Source: Pseudorasbora parva (Eukaryota > Chordata > Actinopteri > Cypriniformes > Gobionidae). Taken from it: DNA of 64,000 bases. Below the pieces are notes generated by a model. The model worked only from the letters and a program-made list of their open reading frames with translations, did not search any database and was not told where the DNA came from. Positions 21,766 to 34,252 of the stretch are shown one piece after another. Each line of letters starts with the position of its first letter. Position 1 is the stretch's first letter. The translations under genes were made by a program, and so were the position numbers. The stretch is taken from positions 40,312,547 to 40,376,546 of the forward strand of contig NC_090182.1 of NCBI RefSeq assembly GCF_024679245.1, in the 5' to 3' direction.

Positions 21766-22648
21766 CACGCCCCTTCAAACAGAGTGGTTTGAAGAGCAGG
21801 GCTAAAATCAGGGTAGGAAAAATGCCTTTTATTTCTAAATAATGACAACTTTATGACAAACACTAATTTTGGATTTGGTTTCTTTCCGTTTTCACTTCCT
21901 TTTCCTGAGATTGTTTCCGTAGTTGCCAACTGTGCACACCTGTTTATCATTATGTAATATAGGCCTATTTGTAGCCTTATGTCTCAGTTCTCTTTTCTCT
22001 GATATTGTCTTGGCGTTTTTCAAGTTTTTTTTTTTTTCTTTCTGTTAATGTCTGTGTTCCAGAGATTTACTTTTGTTAAAGAACCTCTTATATTTAGATC
22101 ATCACTTCAACTACTTCTTCTTCGCCTGCAAAAAGAACAAAAATATTCACACTGCAGGCAAAAGTGGCCCAAATCTGATTTTTTGGGGGTCAAGTGACCA
22201 GGTCAGACTTCTTCAGAGGTAGTGTGAACACTCAAATCTAGCCCAGATCGGATTTTTTCAAATCAGATTTAGACCACATACATATGTGATTTTTTTAAAA
22301 TGCGGGGCCGCAGTGTGAACAACCAAGGCACATTTGATGCGACTTTTATGTCAATCTATGTCGACATTGTCACAATTATGCACCAGCGAGTTAGCCCTAG
22401 ACACAACAAACACAGACAGTAACATTAAAAACTTGACTAGATATGGAGAACAGCAATGGAGATTGTTCTTGTCTGGATATTGTTCTTTTGCACATGCGGG
22501 TTAGTTTGAAACCTCAAACAGTTCACACTAGAATCAGATATAGATCACATTTTAAAAGGTAATGTGAAGAGACAAATAAAAAAATCAGATCTGAGCAAAA
22601 AAAAAAAAATCAGAATTGAGCATTATGATCAGGTGAAAATGTCTTTAA

Positions 22649-23426
22649 AGGGTTAGTTCACCCAAAAATGAAAATTCTGTCTTTAATTTCTTACCCTAGT
22701 GCCATTCGACACCTGTAAGACTTTTTTCATCTTCAGAAAACAAATGAAGATATTAGTGTTGAAATCCGATGGCTCAGAAAGGCCTTCATTGACACCAATG
22801 TCATTTCCTCTGTCAAGACCCATAAAGGCACTAAAGACGTCGTTACAAAGCCCATCTCAGTGTATTGATTCATGATTCGGATCGCCAGTGTCACGTGATT
22901 TCAGCAGTTTGACACGCGATCCGAATCATGAATCGATACGCTGATTCATAATGTTCAAAACTTTGTTTTGAAATTGGCCCATCACTATATAAGTCGTTAT
23001 TTCGTTTTTTTGCGCACAAAAACTATTCTCGTCACTTCATTAAATGATTGTAGAGCCGCTGTAGTGAGATGGGCTTTGTATCGACGTCTTTAGTGCCTTT
23101 ATGGGTCTTGAGAGAGGAAATGACATTGGTGTCAATGAAGGCCTTTCTGAGCCATCGGATTTCAACACTAATATCTTCATTTGTGTTCTGCACTCTAAAA
23201 ACTGCTGGGTTAAAAACAACCCAAGTTGGGTTGAAAATGGACCAACCCAGAAATTGGGTTGTTTGAACGGGTCCATTCATTTCAAACAACCCAATTTCTG
23301 GGGTTTTCGATTTTCAACCCAACTTGGGTTGTTTTTAACCGAGCAGTTTTTAGAGTGTGAAGATGAACGGAGGTCTTACGGGTGTCGAACGACATGAGGG
23401 TAAGAAATTAAAGACATCTTTTTCAT
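22649..23426. mobile_element. Long foldback MITE, TTAA family, with nested foldback
   Basis: Starts AGGGTTAGTTCACCC after TTAA (22645-22648). Long inverted arms share AATCCGATGGCTCAGAAAGG and TTTATGGGTC, with reverse copies at 23040-23180. The right end decays after ATGAGGGTAAGAAATTAAAG. Mirror ORFs on both strands arise from the palindrome. A second element at 23191-23357 sits in the right arm. Confidence 0.7.
23191..23357. mobile_element. 167-bp perfect-ended foldback MITE nested in another MITE
   Basis: The ends CACTCTAAAAACTGC and GCAGTTTTTAGAGTG are exact inverses. The inside repeats GGGTTGAAAATGGACC and CCCAACTTGGGTTG in inverted form, giving a strong hairpin. The other arm of the host element (around 22735) shows the uninterrupted sequence, so the insertion point is between TTCTG and TGAAG. 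Confidence 0.85.
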
Positions 23427-24059
23427 TTTTAGTGTTGACAGTTTTAAAACAAAGCAGCACACACCGGAATGATTTATTCACTCTATTCTCTCTGAAACGT
23501 AATCAGCCTGGTTTTCTTTACGGTAGCGTTGTTTTGGACTGATTTTTTGAATGAATTTGATTACTGGATTGATTTTAAAATGGTCTGATCACACACAGAG
23601 AAGAAGAATTGGGTTAAAGGGTTTGAAATCTCCTCCTAGGGTTACAGGTACAGGGTTAACCTCAAGGTGTTTCAAACCTGTAGGAATATCTTTGTTCTGC
23701 TAAACACAAGAGAATATATTATGAAGAATATAGGGAACTAAACAGTTGATGGACCCCATTGAATTTTAAGGTAGAAAAAACAAATACAATTGAAGTCAGT
23801 GAGGCCCATCATCTATTTGATTGACCGACATTCTTTAAAAAACTTCTTTTGTGTTCAGCAGAACATAGATTTTTGTTTTGAAACTAATTGCATGCATTAT
23901 CGCTGACAGCACAAAAGTTTTCTGAAATGTTATGTTTAAATATGCAAATTATTCATGATCTAATTAAATATGCACTCATTTTCATACGTTTCTGGAACAG
24001 AAATCTGGACATTGTATAAAGCTAGGTTTTTTTCACAATAATTTTTTTCACGGTACCTG

Positions 24060-24565
24060 TTAGTGTGTGGGATATATTAGGTAGCAAGTGAACATTTTGC
24101 TCTCGATGCGTTAGAAGCAGGAAAAACGGGCATGCGTAAGGATTTGAGCGAGTTTAACGACGGACAAATTGTGACAGCTAGATGACTGGGTCAGAGCATT
24201 TCCAAAACTGCAGCTCTTGTGGTATGATCCCGGTCTGCAGTGTTCAGTAATGAAGTTAATGCTGGTTCTGATCGAAAGTTATCAGAATAGATAGTGCATC
24301 GTGTATGGGGCTGAATAGCCGCAGGCCCATGCTGACCCCTGACCACCGCCGAAACCGCCAACAGTGGGCACGTGAGCATCAGAACTGGACCACAGAGCAA
24401 TCACGTCACGTGAATGGCTGGGTGTGTGTGCGTCACTAACCTGGGGAACACATGGCACCAGGATGCACAATTGGAAGAAGGCAAGCTGGCGGAGGCAGTG
24501 TGATGCTTTGGGCAATGTTCTTCTGGGAAACCTTGGGTCCTGCCATCCATGTGGATGTTACTTTG
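24060..24565 (+). pseudogene. Tc1-like transposase relic
   Basis: Fragments in several frames match a Tc1-like transposase, for example LTPDHRRNRQQWAREHQNWT near 24328-24390 (family motif before the second catalytic region), then GSVMLWAMFFWE near 24500. Frameshifts and stops abound and no terminal inverted repeats were identified. It is inactive. Confidence 0.65.
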
Positions 24566-24849
24566 ATACATTTTGACACAATTCTTAAATATTTGTCATA
24601 TGAATTTTCCTTTTAGGTAAGGACCTTAACGCTTTTTCAAAAAAAAAAAAAAAAAAAAAATTCACCTCACAAAACGCTTTCTCTTGAGATCAGGTTTTGT
24701 ACACAATAATGCCATTCACAGGTTTTCTTGACAAAGACGATGTGATGGAACTGTCAATAATGCTCTATATTGACAAAGAAAATCTATAGGTATGCCCAGT
24801 TTGATGATATCAAAAACGTGTTTAAAAATGTACACCTTTTATGCATTTG

Positions 24850-26437
24850 CTGCGTCCCAATTCGCCTACTTATACTATGTCCTAAAAGTATGTACTCTTT
24901 TGTGAAGAAAAAGTATATACTTTTGAGTGTGTAGCAGAAAAGTATGCAAGCTTCGGGACATACTACTTCGCCATCTTTAACGGACTCTGTCGCTTAGTTA
25001 CGTGCATCCCGTCACCGTTTATCTGCCCTGTCAATCATCGTCAGATTCGTCACAGTTCAAATCCTTCAGTTTAATCTCCTACCGTATCGGAGAGAAATGT
25101 AGCCGCTCGTTGATCTGCCATTTGTGGGTCTTTAATGCAGAGACTCTCCTCCTGTGTTTGCAGTTTAAATATAATGATGCATTTAAAAGTTAATGGCCAA
25201 ACATGTCATTACAAAAGTTCACAATGCTGCTGCATGTGAAATATAATATGGACAACACTGAATAAATATATTTTTGTCAGGTTAAATATTGATAGGGTCA
25301 CTCAAACCCCTTTATCTAAACTTCTCTACTTAACCCATATACAGTAAAAGAAATGGACCAAGCGTTCCCATTGACGTCAACGGCGAAAGAATGAAGTCAA
25401 CCTAGGGGCACTCACTTCCTGATGGCTGAGCGAACTGCGCAGGCTCAGACTGAGCTTGACGACGTAGATGTGACGTGAGCCTCCTGTCTGACAGCTGTAA
25501 GTCTTCTAGTAGATGTGGAAAGCGAAAGCTGAATCACGTTGTTTAAATATTTTCTCCCATTGCTTTTGGCTCACTATGGGCTTCTCCCCATTCTTCCCCC
25601 TTGACTTTATCAGACTAGTCTCCAGGACCTGTCTCATAGACAGTAAAAGATTGCCTGCGAGCGTCTCCTCAGGTCTGTACGGTAATTTCTCAACTGTGCG
25701 ACAGAGTCGCGTTGGTTATGACGCAATCGTTAGCCTATTTTTACAAAAACAGCTTCTGCGGGGCGATAGTGTAAGATACAAGGTAATGGAGTTTTTTATA
25801 CATTGTCGTGTTTCTTTAGAAATAAACAATGGACAAATGGAGTCTTTAAACGTCTCAGATATAAAGTTATTCACTGTCAAAGTGACTCAAAAATGAATGG
25901 GAGTCAATGGGATGCTAACAGCAGGTGATGGCTTGGTTAGCAATGGCAGCCCCTAGGGGTGGAACGCTTTCCGAGTGCTAGATTACCCCCTTGACTTAAC
26001 CGTCGAACTCGCACATCCGTCATGTTTGTAGTTTTTTAACGCTTTTTATCCGCGTTTGTAGTTCTAATCGAATCCTCGTCCAACTCGCAATGGCTTGTGG
26101 GCAGGGGCGTAGCACCAAATTTTGGGCCCTGGGTACAAACCATCTTGCTGGGCCCCCGTACCATGTATGTGTATGTATAGAAAACTGACTTCTAAGGCCC
26201 CCCCCCTGCCTCGGGCCCTGGTTACTCAGTACCCTTTATCCCCCCAGTCCCACGCCCCTGCTTGTGGGCAATATCAGCCGTTAGAGTACCCATCGATCCA
26301 TACTGTGAATTCGGACCAGAAATAGTAAACCATCCGGGAATCTTTGGAATACTCTTTTCAACATACTACGATTTGGGACATACTAATTCTATTTTCGAAT
26401 ACTATTTAGGATGGATAGTATGCGAATTGGGACGCAG
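24850..26437. mobile_element. MITE with CTGCGTCCCAATTCGC ends, containing two further insertions
   Basis: The left end CTGCGTCCCAATTCGC and right end GCGAATTGGGACGCAG are exact inverses, and inner arms share ACATACTACTTCG-like text. It contains a second repeat at about 25352-25973 (ends near AAGCGTTCC and GGAACGCTT) and a small MITE at 26102-26260. No transposase. Confidence 0.75.
26102..26260. mobile_element. 159-bp hAT-type MITE with perfect 8-bp target duplication
   Basis: The ends CAGGGGCGTAGC and CACGCCCCTG are inverted, and the flanks are CTTGTGGG at 26094-26101 and at 26261-26268. The 8-bp duplication and CAGGGGCGTAG end are hallmarks of hAT MITEs. It is the youngest layer of a nest in the host element at 24850-26437. 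Confidence 0.85.
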
Positions 26438-26869
26438 GGATAGTTTCTGCTCCTCTCAATTTCGATTTCGTTTCAACTCCTACGGTGGCCGATTTAGTCA
26501 TGGTTTCAGTTCGACCTCTTCGGTGAGTGTTGCTTCAACTCAAGTGATGAGGTAATTTTTGAAAACTATTATAATTTGCAGTTTTTTAATTTACCAAATT
26601 ATCTATGATCAAATTATCTATGATCAATGTAAAATGAATAATAGTTTTACGTTTTCGTTATTTTTTACCATTTCATTGCTAACATCAGCTATCAGGTTCC
26701 CAGACGAATGCAAGCTAATCTTAGTAAAGTAACTTTTATCAGTGCTGTCGTTATTCTGTATATTGTACAACACCACTAGCGTAAGGCAAACAAATTATAA
26801 TGCAATTAAAATATGAATCTCATGTTATCCGTCATAGAACACGGATTTATGTTATAAGGTAAACAATAC

Positions 26870-27386
26870 TTTTTCATCATTGACGCGAGGAAAACTATCC
26901 TAGACGTCGTTCGACGTAGTGTTATGCACAGCACACCATGATATAATTAGCCAAGCAACAATAAAACTTACAATATACACAAATAGGCTGAATTAATATT
27001 ACCTGTCGAGAAGAAAGCAGGCAATGTCGGCGTTCTTTTTAAAATCGTTGCTCCTCATGAGCTCTTTCCTCCATCATCATATAGCAGCCTCAAGCAATCC
27101 CCCTCTTCACATTCGACACGGTGCCATCGAGTGTAAAAACGCGAAAAGCGAAGCTTGAATTTACGGGTATGTCCCTCTTTGGCAAATGTACTTTCAAGAT
27201 GGAGGAGCAACATGGCGACCGCCATCCGAACCCCTAACACGTATGTATTTTCAATGGTATATTATAAAATTACGAGAATACATTATTACTTGAAAGAAGT
27301 AAATATACATTAATGAGCACATATATTTTTGAAAGAACTAAGTGATTTTAGCTAAGAATAAACTAAAAAAGTTACACAGTGTAGCT
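26870..27386. mobile_element. Probable TTAA-flanked MITE (one end clear)
   Basis: The right end reads AAAAAAGTTACACAGTGTAGCTTTAA, with TTAA at 27387-27390. The same motif family (CTACATAGTGCAGCTTTAA) ends other elements at about 50570 and 57942. The left end is not resolved. Confidence 0.45.
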
Positions 27387-27595
27387 TTAAGGACATCTTT
27401 AATCCAAGATGGCTGACAGTGATAGCCATGTGCCAAGTGCCCCAGACATGTGTGTAAAAAAAATGTAAGTAGGTCAATTGAGCTAAAACATATATATATA
27501 TATATATTAGTATGTACAATGAAGTATGATGATTATGTTAGTATTTTATAAACTAAAATGTCGAGTAAAATGTAGTTTTTATACACCATAAACTA

Positions 27596-28131
27596 CCTGT
27601 CCACGTATGTGGACGTCATGCAACAGTGAGTCAGATTGCATACTGTCTGATTTCTGTAACCTGCTAATAAATCTGTTCTATTTTTGCAAATATGTTTTGA
27701 ATTGTCTTATATTGTAACAAAACAGAAACAAATATATATATATCGGCATAAATAGCCATTCAAAATGACATATTATGGCATTAAATGGGACAAACGGAGT
27801 CAAATTAGCATTTTGCCTTCAAAACAGGGACAGCACAGGTCAAGCACTCAGTGCAGAATAATAGAGAATATCCCAGAGGACAGTGGAAGTGACAGGGACA
27901 CCACTGATGAGGAGTGTGTGCCAGCAAAGCCCAGTCCACATTGCTACTATAGGTTTCCACATATATGTAACTTCCATTATAGTTCCTACAATATGTTTTA
28001 TTGTTGTTATATAGTAATATTAATGTTTTGCATAACATGAAATAATAAAAACACAATGTTCCATATTGTCATGTGTGGCTTTTTGTCCCATTTTACGGAT
28101 TTGTCGCATGGTGTCAACATATGTGGACAGT
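27596..28131 (+). mobile_element. Unclassified short transposon with acidic ORF fragment
   Basis: The ends CTGTCCACGTATGTGGACGT and CAACATATGTGGACAG are inverted and each is nearly self-palindromic. Inside, 27765-28040 encodes MTYYGIKWDKRSQISI and then ENIPEDSGSDRDTTDEECVP, recalling the acidic N-terminus of piggyBac-like transposases. No catalytic core is present. Classification is an inference. Confidence 0.4.
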
Positions 28132-28139
28132 TAAACAAT

Positions 28140-29280
28140 TTTAAAATTTTAAAATAAAATAAAATTCATTTTATTAAATAAAATTTATTTTGTAAACATG
28201 AAAATGGATTTCAATTTTAGCATCATATTCAAGTAATAAAAAGACTTTAAAAAATCTAGATAATGTTTTCCATAATTCTTGCATGAAAGGGTTAAAAATA
28301 GGATCAAAGTGATAAAAAAAACTTCACACTATACATATCCCTTATTTACTGATGGATGCTTCTCTGGTCTGCTTGGAAACTTCTGGAATCATTTGCAAAT
28401 TGAGTACGCTGAAAGTGAAGATCACATTTCCTCATCACTAAAGTGAGCCCATTATGTATGTGGTCAATTACAATGTCACGTCATCTCCAACTGGAAAGCT
28501 TTCAGAGAAGCGTTTCGAGCGGACACAACTTCCCATAAATGAACCATGCCAGAGCCATGAAGAGAGTTGAGCGCCGGTATTATTGACTCACGCATGGCAC
28601 AAAATGGATTATCCTACAAAGACGACACAATGACACCCATGAGACAAAACAGAGCGAGAGCATGTGATATGTGTATATATGTTTTAATGTATCTCTTTTA
28701 TATAGGCTATATACAACACATGTAAATGACACGTTTGATTTCAATTGAATTTTAAATGATTTTAAACAGTGGGATTTACAGACAAATTGTATTATTCAAT
28801 TCCGCTTGAAATCAGACCATCAAGCACAACCCCTCTGTCATATTAAAAACCACATGTTCTTTTCAACTTCCCTTTGCTTTTGCCAGACCACATATCTTCA
28901 CTATGCTGTATTAAAAACCACAAGCTCTCATTGTAGGCCATTACTGGTATACTTTATACCTCTGATGGGCTTCATTTACTTGCCTTTCAGTCGTAACAAA
29001 GTCATTTTGGAAAGGCTGACTGGTTGAGTCATCTTAGATGTCTGACAGCAGGACGCGTGTTGTGTTGGGACAATGCATTGCTTCTTAAGTGGGTTTAATC
29101 TTCCATAATTACAGGATGAGTCAAATTTAACAGATAAACCAGGGCCGGTTCTAGGTATTTGGAGGCCCTAACCAAAATGTATGTTCACCCCTAATAAACC
29201 GCACTTAAAACAAATATGATTCCTAATCTTTTTATTTATACAACCTGTTATTAAAATGTGTATATTTTACTTCTGTATGT
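28140..29280. other. Intergenic, no gene seen
   Basis: AT-rich sequence with short ORFs showing no family resemblance, plus simple A/T runs (28140-28200). No splice-supported exon, RNA gene or clear transposon end was found. Confidence 0.4.
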
Positions 29281-29283
29281 CCA

Positions 29284-29284
<1 letters not shown>

Positions 29285-29370
<86 letters not shown>

Positions 29371-29409
29371 GCTAGCTATCCATCCATCCATCCATCCATC
29401 CATCCATCC
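29285..29409. repeat. Compound microsatellite (CTAT)n then (CATC)n
   Basis: About 20 CTAT units from 29285 to 29370, an interruption GCTAGCTATC, then CATC repeats to 29409. Confidence 0.98.
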
Positions 29410-29411
29410 AA

Positions 29412-29620
29412 AAGTTGGGACTCCTTCCTTCACATGCTCATGAACTTTAATGATTTCCTAATCTGCAGGGTTTAATATGGAGTTGGCCCACCCTTTGCAG
29501 ATATAAAAGCTTCAACTCTTCTGAGGGTTTTCCACAAGGTTTAGGAGTGCGTTTATGCACATTTGTGAGGTCAGGCACTGATGTTGGATGAGAAGGCTGT
29601 AAGTTTGCCGGGGCGCCTGA
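29412..29620 (-). mobile_element. Tc1-like transposon fragment
   Basis: Text such as GAGTTGGCCCACCCTTTGCAG and CATTTGTGAGGTCAGGCAC matches, in inverse, the Tc1-like family at 12962-14088 (compare 13891-13915). Only terminal and 3' coding scraps remain. Confidence 0.6.
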
Positions 29621-29841
29621 GCTAAGGAAAGACTAATCCCGAGAAAACAAAGGATGTTTAGGGGAATTAACATTTGAACATTTGAACTGAACGTGGCATC
29701 CCCATCCGAACCTCAGCCACACAAAGTCAATCACCTTGATTTATATTTCATCCCCCTCACCCTCATCTCTCCTCTCCAACATGCTGAAATTCACCTCAAA
29801 TCTATATGGGTTATTGTGAACAAGTACTATACAGTATTATA

Positions 29842-31130
29842 CAGGTTCTTCTCAAAAAATTAGCATATGTGATAAAAGTTCATTATTTTCCATAATGTAA
29901 TGATAAAAATTAAACTTTCATATATTTTAGATTCATTGCACACCAACTGAAATATTTCAGGTCTTTTATTGTTTTAATACTGATGATTTTGGCATACAGC
30001 TCATGAAAACCCCAAATTCAAAAAATTAGCATATTTCATCTGACCAATAAAAGAAAAGTGTTTTTAATACAAAAAAAGTAATCATTTACCAGTGGTTTTG
30101 GCACTGTGAGCAGGTGCCAGGTCGTGCTGAAAAACCAAATCGTCATCTCCATGAAGCTTTTCAGCAGATGGAAGTATGAACTGCTCAAATCTCCTGATAG
30201 CTAGCTGCACTGACCCTGCCCTTGATAAAACACAGTGGACCAACACCAGCAGCTGACATGGCACCCCAGACCATCACTGACTGTGGGGACTTGACACTGG
30301 ACTTCAGGCATTTTGGCATTTCCTTCTCCCCAGTCTTCCTCCAGACTCTGGCACCTTGATTTCCGAAAGACATGCAAAATTTGAGCAACAGTCCAGTGCT
30401 GCTTCTCTGTAACCCAGGTCAGGCGCTTCTGCCGCGGTTTCTGGTTCAAAAGTGGCTTGACCTGGGGAATGCGGCACCTGTAGCCCATTTCCTGCACACG
30501 CCTGTGCACCTGTAGCTCTGGATGTTTCTACTCCAGACTCAGTCCACTGCTTCCGCAGGTCCCCCAAGGTCTGGAATCCGTCCTTCTCCACAATCTTCCT
30601 CAGGGTCTGGTCACCTCTTCTCGCTGTGCAGCGTTTTTTGCCACACTTTTTCCTTCCCACAGACTTCCCACTGAGGTGCCTTGATACAGCACTCTGGGAA
30701 CAGCCTATTCGTTCAGACTTTTCATTCTGTGTCTTACCCTCTCGCTTGAGGGTGTCAATGATGGCCTTCTGGACAGCAGTCAGGTCAGCAGTCTTACCCA
30801 TGATTGCGGTTTTGAGTAATGAACCAGGCTGGGAGTTTTTAAAAGCCTCAGGAATCTTTGTCAGGTGTTTAGAGTTAATTAGTTGATTCAGATGATTAGG
30901 TTAATAGCTCGTTTAGAGAACCTTTTCATGATATGCTAATTTTTTGAGATATGAATTTGGGGTTTTCATGAGCTGTATGCCAAAATCATCAGTATTAAAA
31001 CAATAAAAGACCTGAAATATTTCAGTTGGTGTGCAATGAATCTAAAATATATGAAAGTTAAATTTGTATCATTACATTATGGAAAATAATGAACTTTTAT
31101 CACATATGCTAATTTTTTGAGAAGGACCTG
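29842..31130 (-). mobile_element. Tc1-like transposon, internally deleted
   Basis: The ends CAGGTTCTTCTC and GAGAAGGACCTG (minus/plus inverses) are flanked by TA at 29840-29841 and 31131-31132. Long inverted repeats of roughly 200 bp share ATTTTAGATTCATTGCACAC. Transposase on the minus strand begins at 30801 with [20 protein letters not shown] (helix-turn-helix region). Frameshifts follow and the catalytic half is largely lost; only the region around [20 protein letters not shown] (second D) remains. It is inactive. It is paired with 61702-63221. Confidence 0.9.
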
Positions 31131-31279
31131 TACATGTTTGGAATAGTTTGAAACGTCTCAGTACAATTCCCACAGTCAATTGGAACAAATGTCTCCTTCC
31201 CAAAGAAGTACAGCAAAAGGTAACAGGTTTGAAGAGTTGAGATATTTTGCTTCTTGTGGTGGGTGTGTCTTCTGCCAAT
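31131..31279. repeat. Flank shared with the second Tc1-like element (inverted)
   Basis: About 148 bp abutting the 5' side of the transposase. It matches the reverse complement of 61553-61701 at roughly 93 percent by eye, e.g. AGTACAGCAAAAGGTAACAG and GTGTGTCTTCTGCCAA. The opposite flanks of the two elements do not match. Confidence 0.8.
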
Positions 31280-32552
31280 CAGTCTTCACCTCCTGTCCTC
31301 AAGAAAATGCTGCCTTCGGAAGACACATTTGGCAGGAATGCATCAAGCAATGTCCAAATCTATAGGCTTCCCTTCTTGTCTCCTGAGAGACCTTCGTCTG
31401 ATTGAGTTTTGAAGGCAGCATACATGTATTCTTCGTTGCCTTTGATATCCCAGAATCCTATGCTTTCCATTCAGTGACAGTTGAGCTGGGGGAAAAAGAT
31501 GGCGTCTGAAAGTTGCGTTTGCTGGTCAGTTTGTATAAATGTATGTTTTTACCAATATTTTCCACTTCTGATGTCATTTCTAGCGAGAAATCACTACTGA
31601 TTAAATATGTGTTTAGTTCTCACCAAAGCTCGCTCTATTTCGCTGTAGATCCTTAAACAGTTACACTGCATCAGAAGTCAGCCCAAATTTAGTTTTGTGA
31701 GGTGCCTTCGTGCACAAACGCTGCCGTGCAAGTCATTGTCTGATAAGGCAGTGAGGCAACAAGTCAGCTGCCTAGGTTTTCGGACCAAGCCAGTAATTTT
31801 CAGGTATCCATCCTTTACTCTTTACTTCAGAGCATTTGATGTTAGGTATTGATTATCTTTGAATTTATTGTATAATCGGCATACATTTACCTGACTAAGA
31901 ATAAATTGTTACGTTGATTTATTCTTGCTTACTCTGGCATTATTAACTGTAGTAGATTACGGGACAGAGATTACTGTAGACCATGGGTCTTCCGTAGCAA
32001 CAAAAAGTTGTTAGGCCAATCTAAATAGGGTGAGCCTCAACTTCTGATTATTGAAATATTATTCTAATTACACATAGGCCTATGTAGGAAACCACGGCAG
32101 GATTATGTAAAGTTACTATTAGAGGTAGTTAAGTTGGTCGCTTGGTTCTATGGTAATGGCCATGGCTTCTGGTTAGATATAGTCTTGCATTAATTGAGTT
32201 CAACTCTATAGGGACTGAAAAAAAATCTAGAATGATCAACATGTAGCACGGGCGTCTAGGATTTCAGTTAACCGCCACTGTTAATGACCAAGGCTGACTA
32301 GTTTGTGATAGAGATCGTAATCCGGCTGTTGGGAGATTTGAAGTGTTACCGGGATCCAGTTGAATGGGTATAATGAACAGGTTAAACAGAATAATCAAAT
32401 GTGTAGTTAAACTGTTGTACAAATGACCGAATAACCAATCGACATTCTAACCTAAATTCATGATAAGATGGATTCATATAAAAGTAAATTGGAATTAAAA
32501 AAATGTTTTCCCACTGAAAAGACAGAAAGTGCAGAAACCTTCACCTGCTAAT
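31280..32552. other. Intergenic, repeats without clear class
   Basis: Contains phrases typical of fish MITEs (GAAGGCAGCATACATG near 31410; a GCTGCCGTGCAAGTC to GAGGCAACAAGTCAG near 31720-31765) but no defined ends. No exon was found. Confidence 0.35.
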
Positions 32553-32925
32553 TGAAAACCGTTGTTGGGACGATTGGACGGGCCTTACAAGGCTGGGCTT
32601 GCAGTCTCTGCTCTAAATCATCCCAAAGGTGTTCAGTGGGGTTGAGGGAAGGCTTCCTCCACACCAAACTCACTCATCCATGTATATATGGACCTTGCTT
32701 TGTACACTGGTGCACAGTCATGTTGGACAAGAAAGGGGCCATCCCCAAACTCTTCCCACAAAGTTGGGAGCATGAAATGGTTCAAAATGTCTTGGTATGC
32801 TAAAGCATTGTTATTTTCACTGGAACTAAAGGACCAAGCCCAACCCTTGAAAAACAACCCCACAGCATAATCCCCCTTCCACCAAACTTTACACATGGCA
32901 CAATTAGATTTGGAGGAAGATTCAG
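32553..32925 (-). pseudogene. Tc1-like transposase relic (C-terminal half)
   Basis: Minus-strand reading gives [20 protein letters not shown], then FGDGPFLVQHDCAPVYKARS (second catalytic D) and, after a frame change, EHLWDDLEQRLQ (third catalytic position). Same family as 12962-14088. The terminal repeats are not visible. Confidence 0.75.
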
Positions 32926-33659
32926 TTCAGAACTACAAAACATGAGAAGGCAGAAAAAATAATTGACTAATAAAGAGGATCTAATAATCAGTTTAACTAA
33001 CCATTATGCATTTTAAAGTTAATTACCACACTGATTTTTTTGGGGGTGTAGTACAAGTTGGCAAATTGGGCTGCAGCATGTTCAGCTTCTCACTTATCAC
33101 ACACAAAATGTGTAGAGATCAGACTTTTGTAGGTCAGACTCTTATTTTCTGCAATAATCCGAATGTCAATGAATAAAACCTTATTGGGTTTTTGTCAAGG
33201 GAACCAGGGTGATGCCAACTTAATCACTGCAGCATGATAAAACAGACCTGTAAACCATGGGGAAATATTTTTTGCACATTACCATAATGCTCAATGTACA
33301 CACTTTCATGCCTCTACGTATTGTAGTTATTTCCCCACTCACTGGCATATTTACTCAACAAAAGAATCTGCTACGAACACAATCATATATTCTTGAACAC
33401 AAAGGCTTTTGCAGTTTAGAGCAGTGGTTCCCAATGGTTCTCTCACTACAGTTGACTTCACATTGTTTGAACAAGCCCAAAATATAAGGTTAACACCACG
33501 TGTAAGGGAAGTGTCAACAGTGTATAAATGTAACTACAAAAAATAACTAGATTTAATTACATGCAGGCAATTCAAAAAAAGTACAATGTAAAAAAAAAAT
33601 GTATATACACAATAAGTGCATTGTATCAAATAATTCATGTAAATGTTAGTACAGAGTAG

Positions 33660-33870
33660 TTAATGCCACCTAATATAAAGTGTCCCATGCTTGGTCTAAC
33701 TCTAAACCTACCCATCACAGAAAACTTTCTGCATTTTTTACATAAAAGACAAACAAAAAAAAAACATGGGGATCCAAAATGTCCTGACAAGGATTTCATA
33801 TATTGCCATCTTTGTGGGGACATTTTGTATATGTACGGTTTACCTGAACCACACACACACACACACACAA
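33660..33870. repeat. MITE fragment ending in (CA)n, next to ssrp1 3' end
   Basis: Shares GACAAACAAAAAAAAAACATG-like and ATTTTGTATATGTACGG-like text with the repeat at 38325-38628 in opposite orientation; both end at a CA/GT microsatellite. Another relative is at 50610-50740. Confidence 0.55.
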
Positions 33871-33884
33871 TCACTCACAGAATT

Positions 33885-33890
33885 TTTATT
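33885..33890 (-). other. ssrp1: ssrp1 poly(A) signal
   Basis: AATAAA on the minus strand in GCAATAAAAATTCTG, about 360 nt after the ssrp1 stop. Cleavage would fall close to the CA repeat at 33850-33870. Confidence 0.7.
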
Positions 33891-34252
33891 GCAAAACAGT
33901 GATTAACAGTTTGATAGTACAAAACATTTGAATGAAATAACCAATACATTTACTGAAGTGCAGTTTTTCCATTTAAAAAAGGCAAAAAATAGAAAGTCCT
34001 CTGCAAGTATGTCTATCTACACTTCCCTGAATTATGACAGTCTACAAAAAAAACAAAAAGAGTGGCTGATGTCACTCTTAAGGGAGGGAAAAATGTTACC
34101 GGACTATTTCCAAGTTCTCAGTCTTAATGGAAAAGTATGTAAAATGATGTGCGTGGAGGGCGTACAGCAAGAAAGCAGAAAGTCTTGGTCCAAGTAATCA
34201 TCAATTTGTGAAACCTGAGATGTGGAAATGTCTTTGTGCTGTCAGTGTGACA

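Noticed and set aside
21451..21792. 113-codon ORF with a regular 14-residue repeat
   Set aside because: The 42-bp minisatellite keeps frames open by its period; no start context, splice signal or homology supports a protein.
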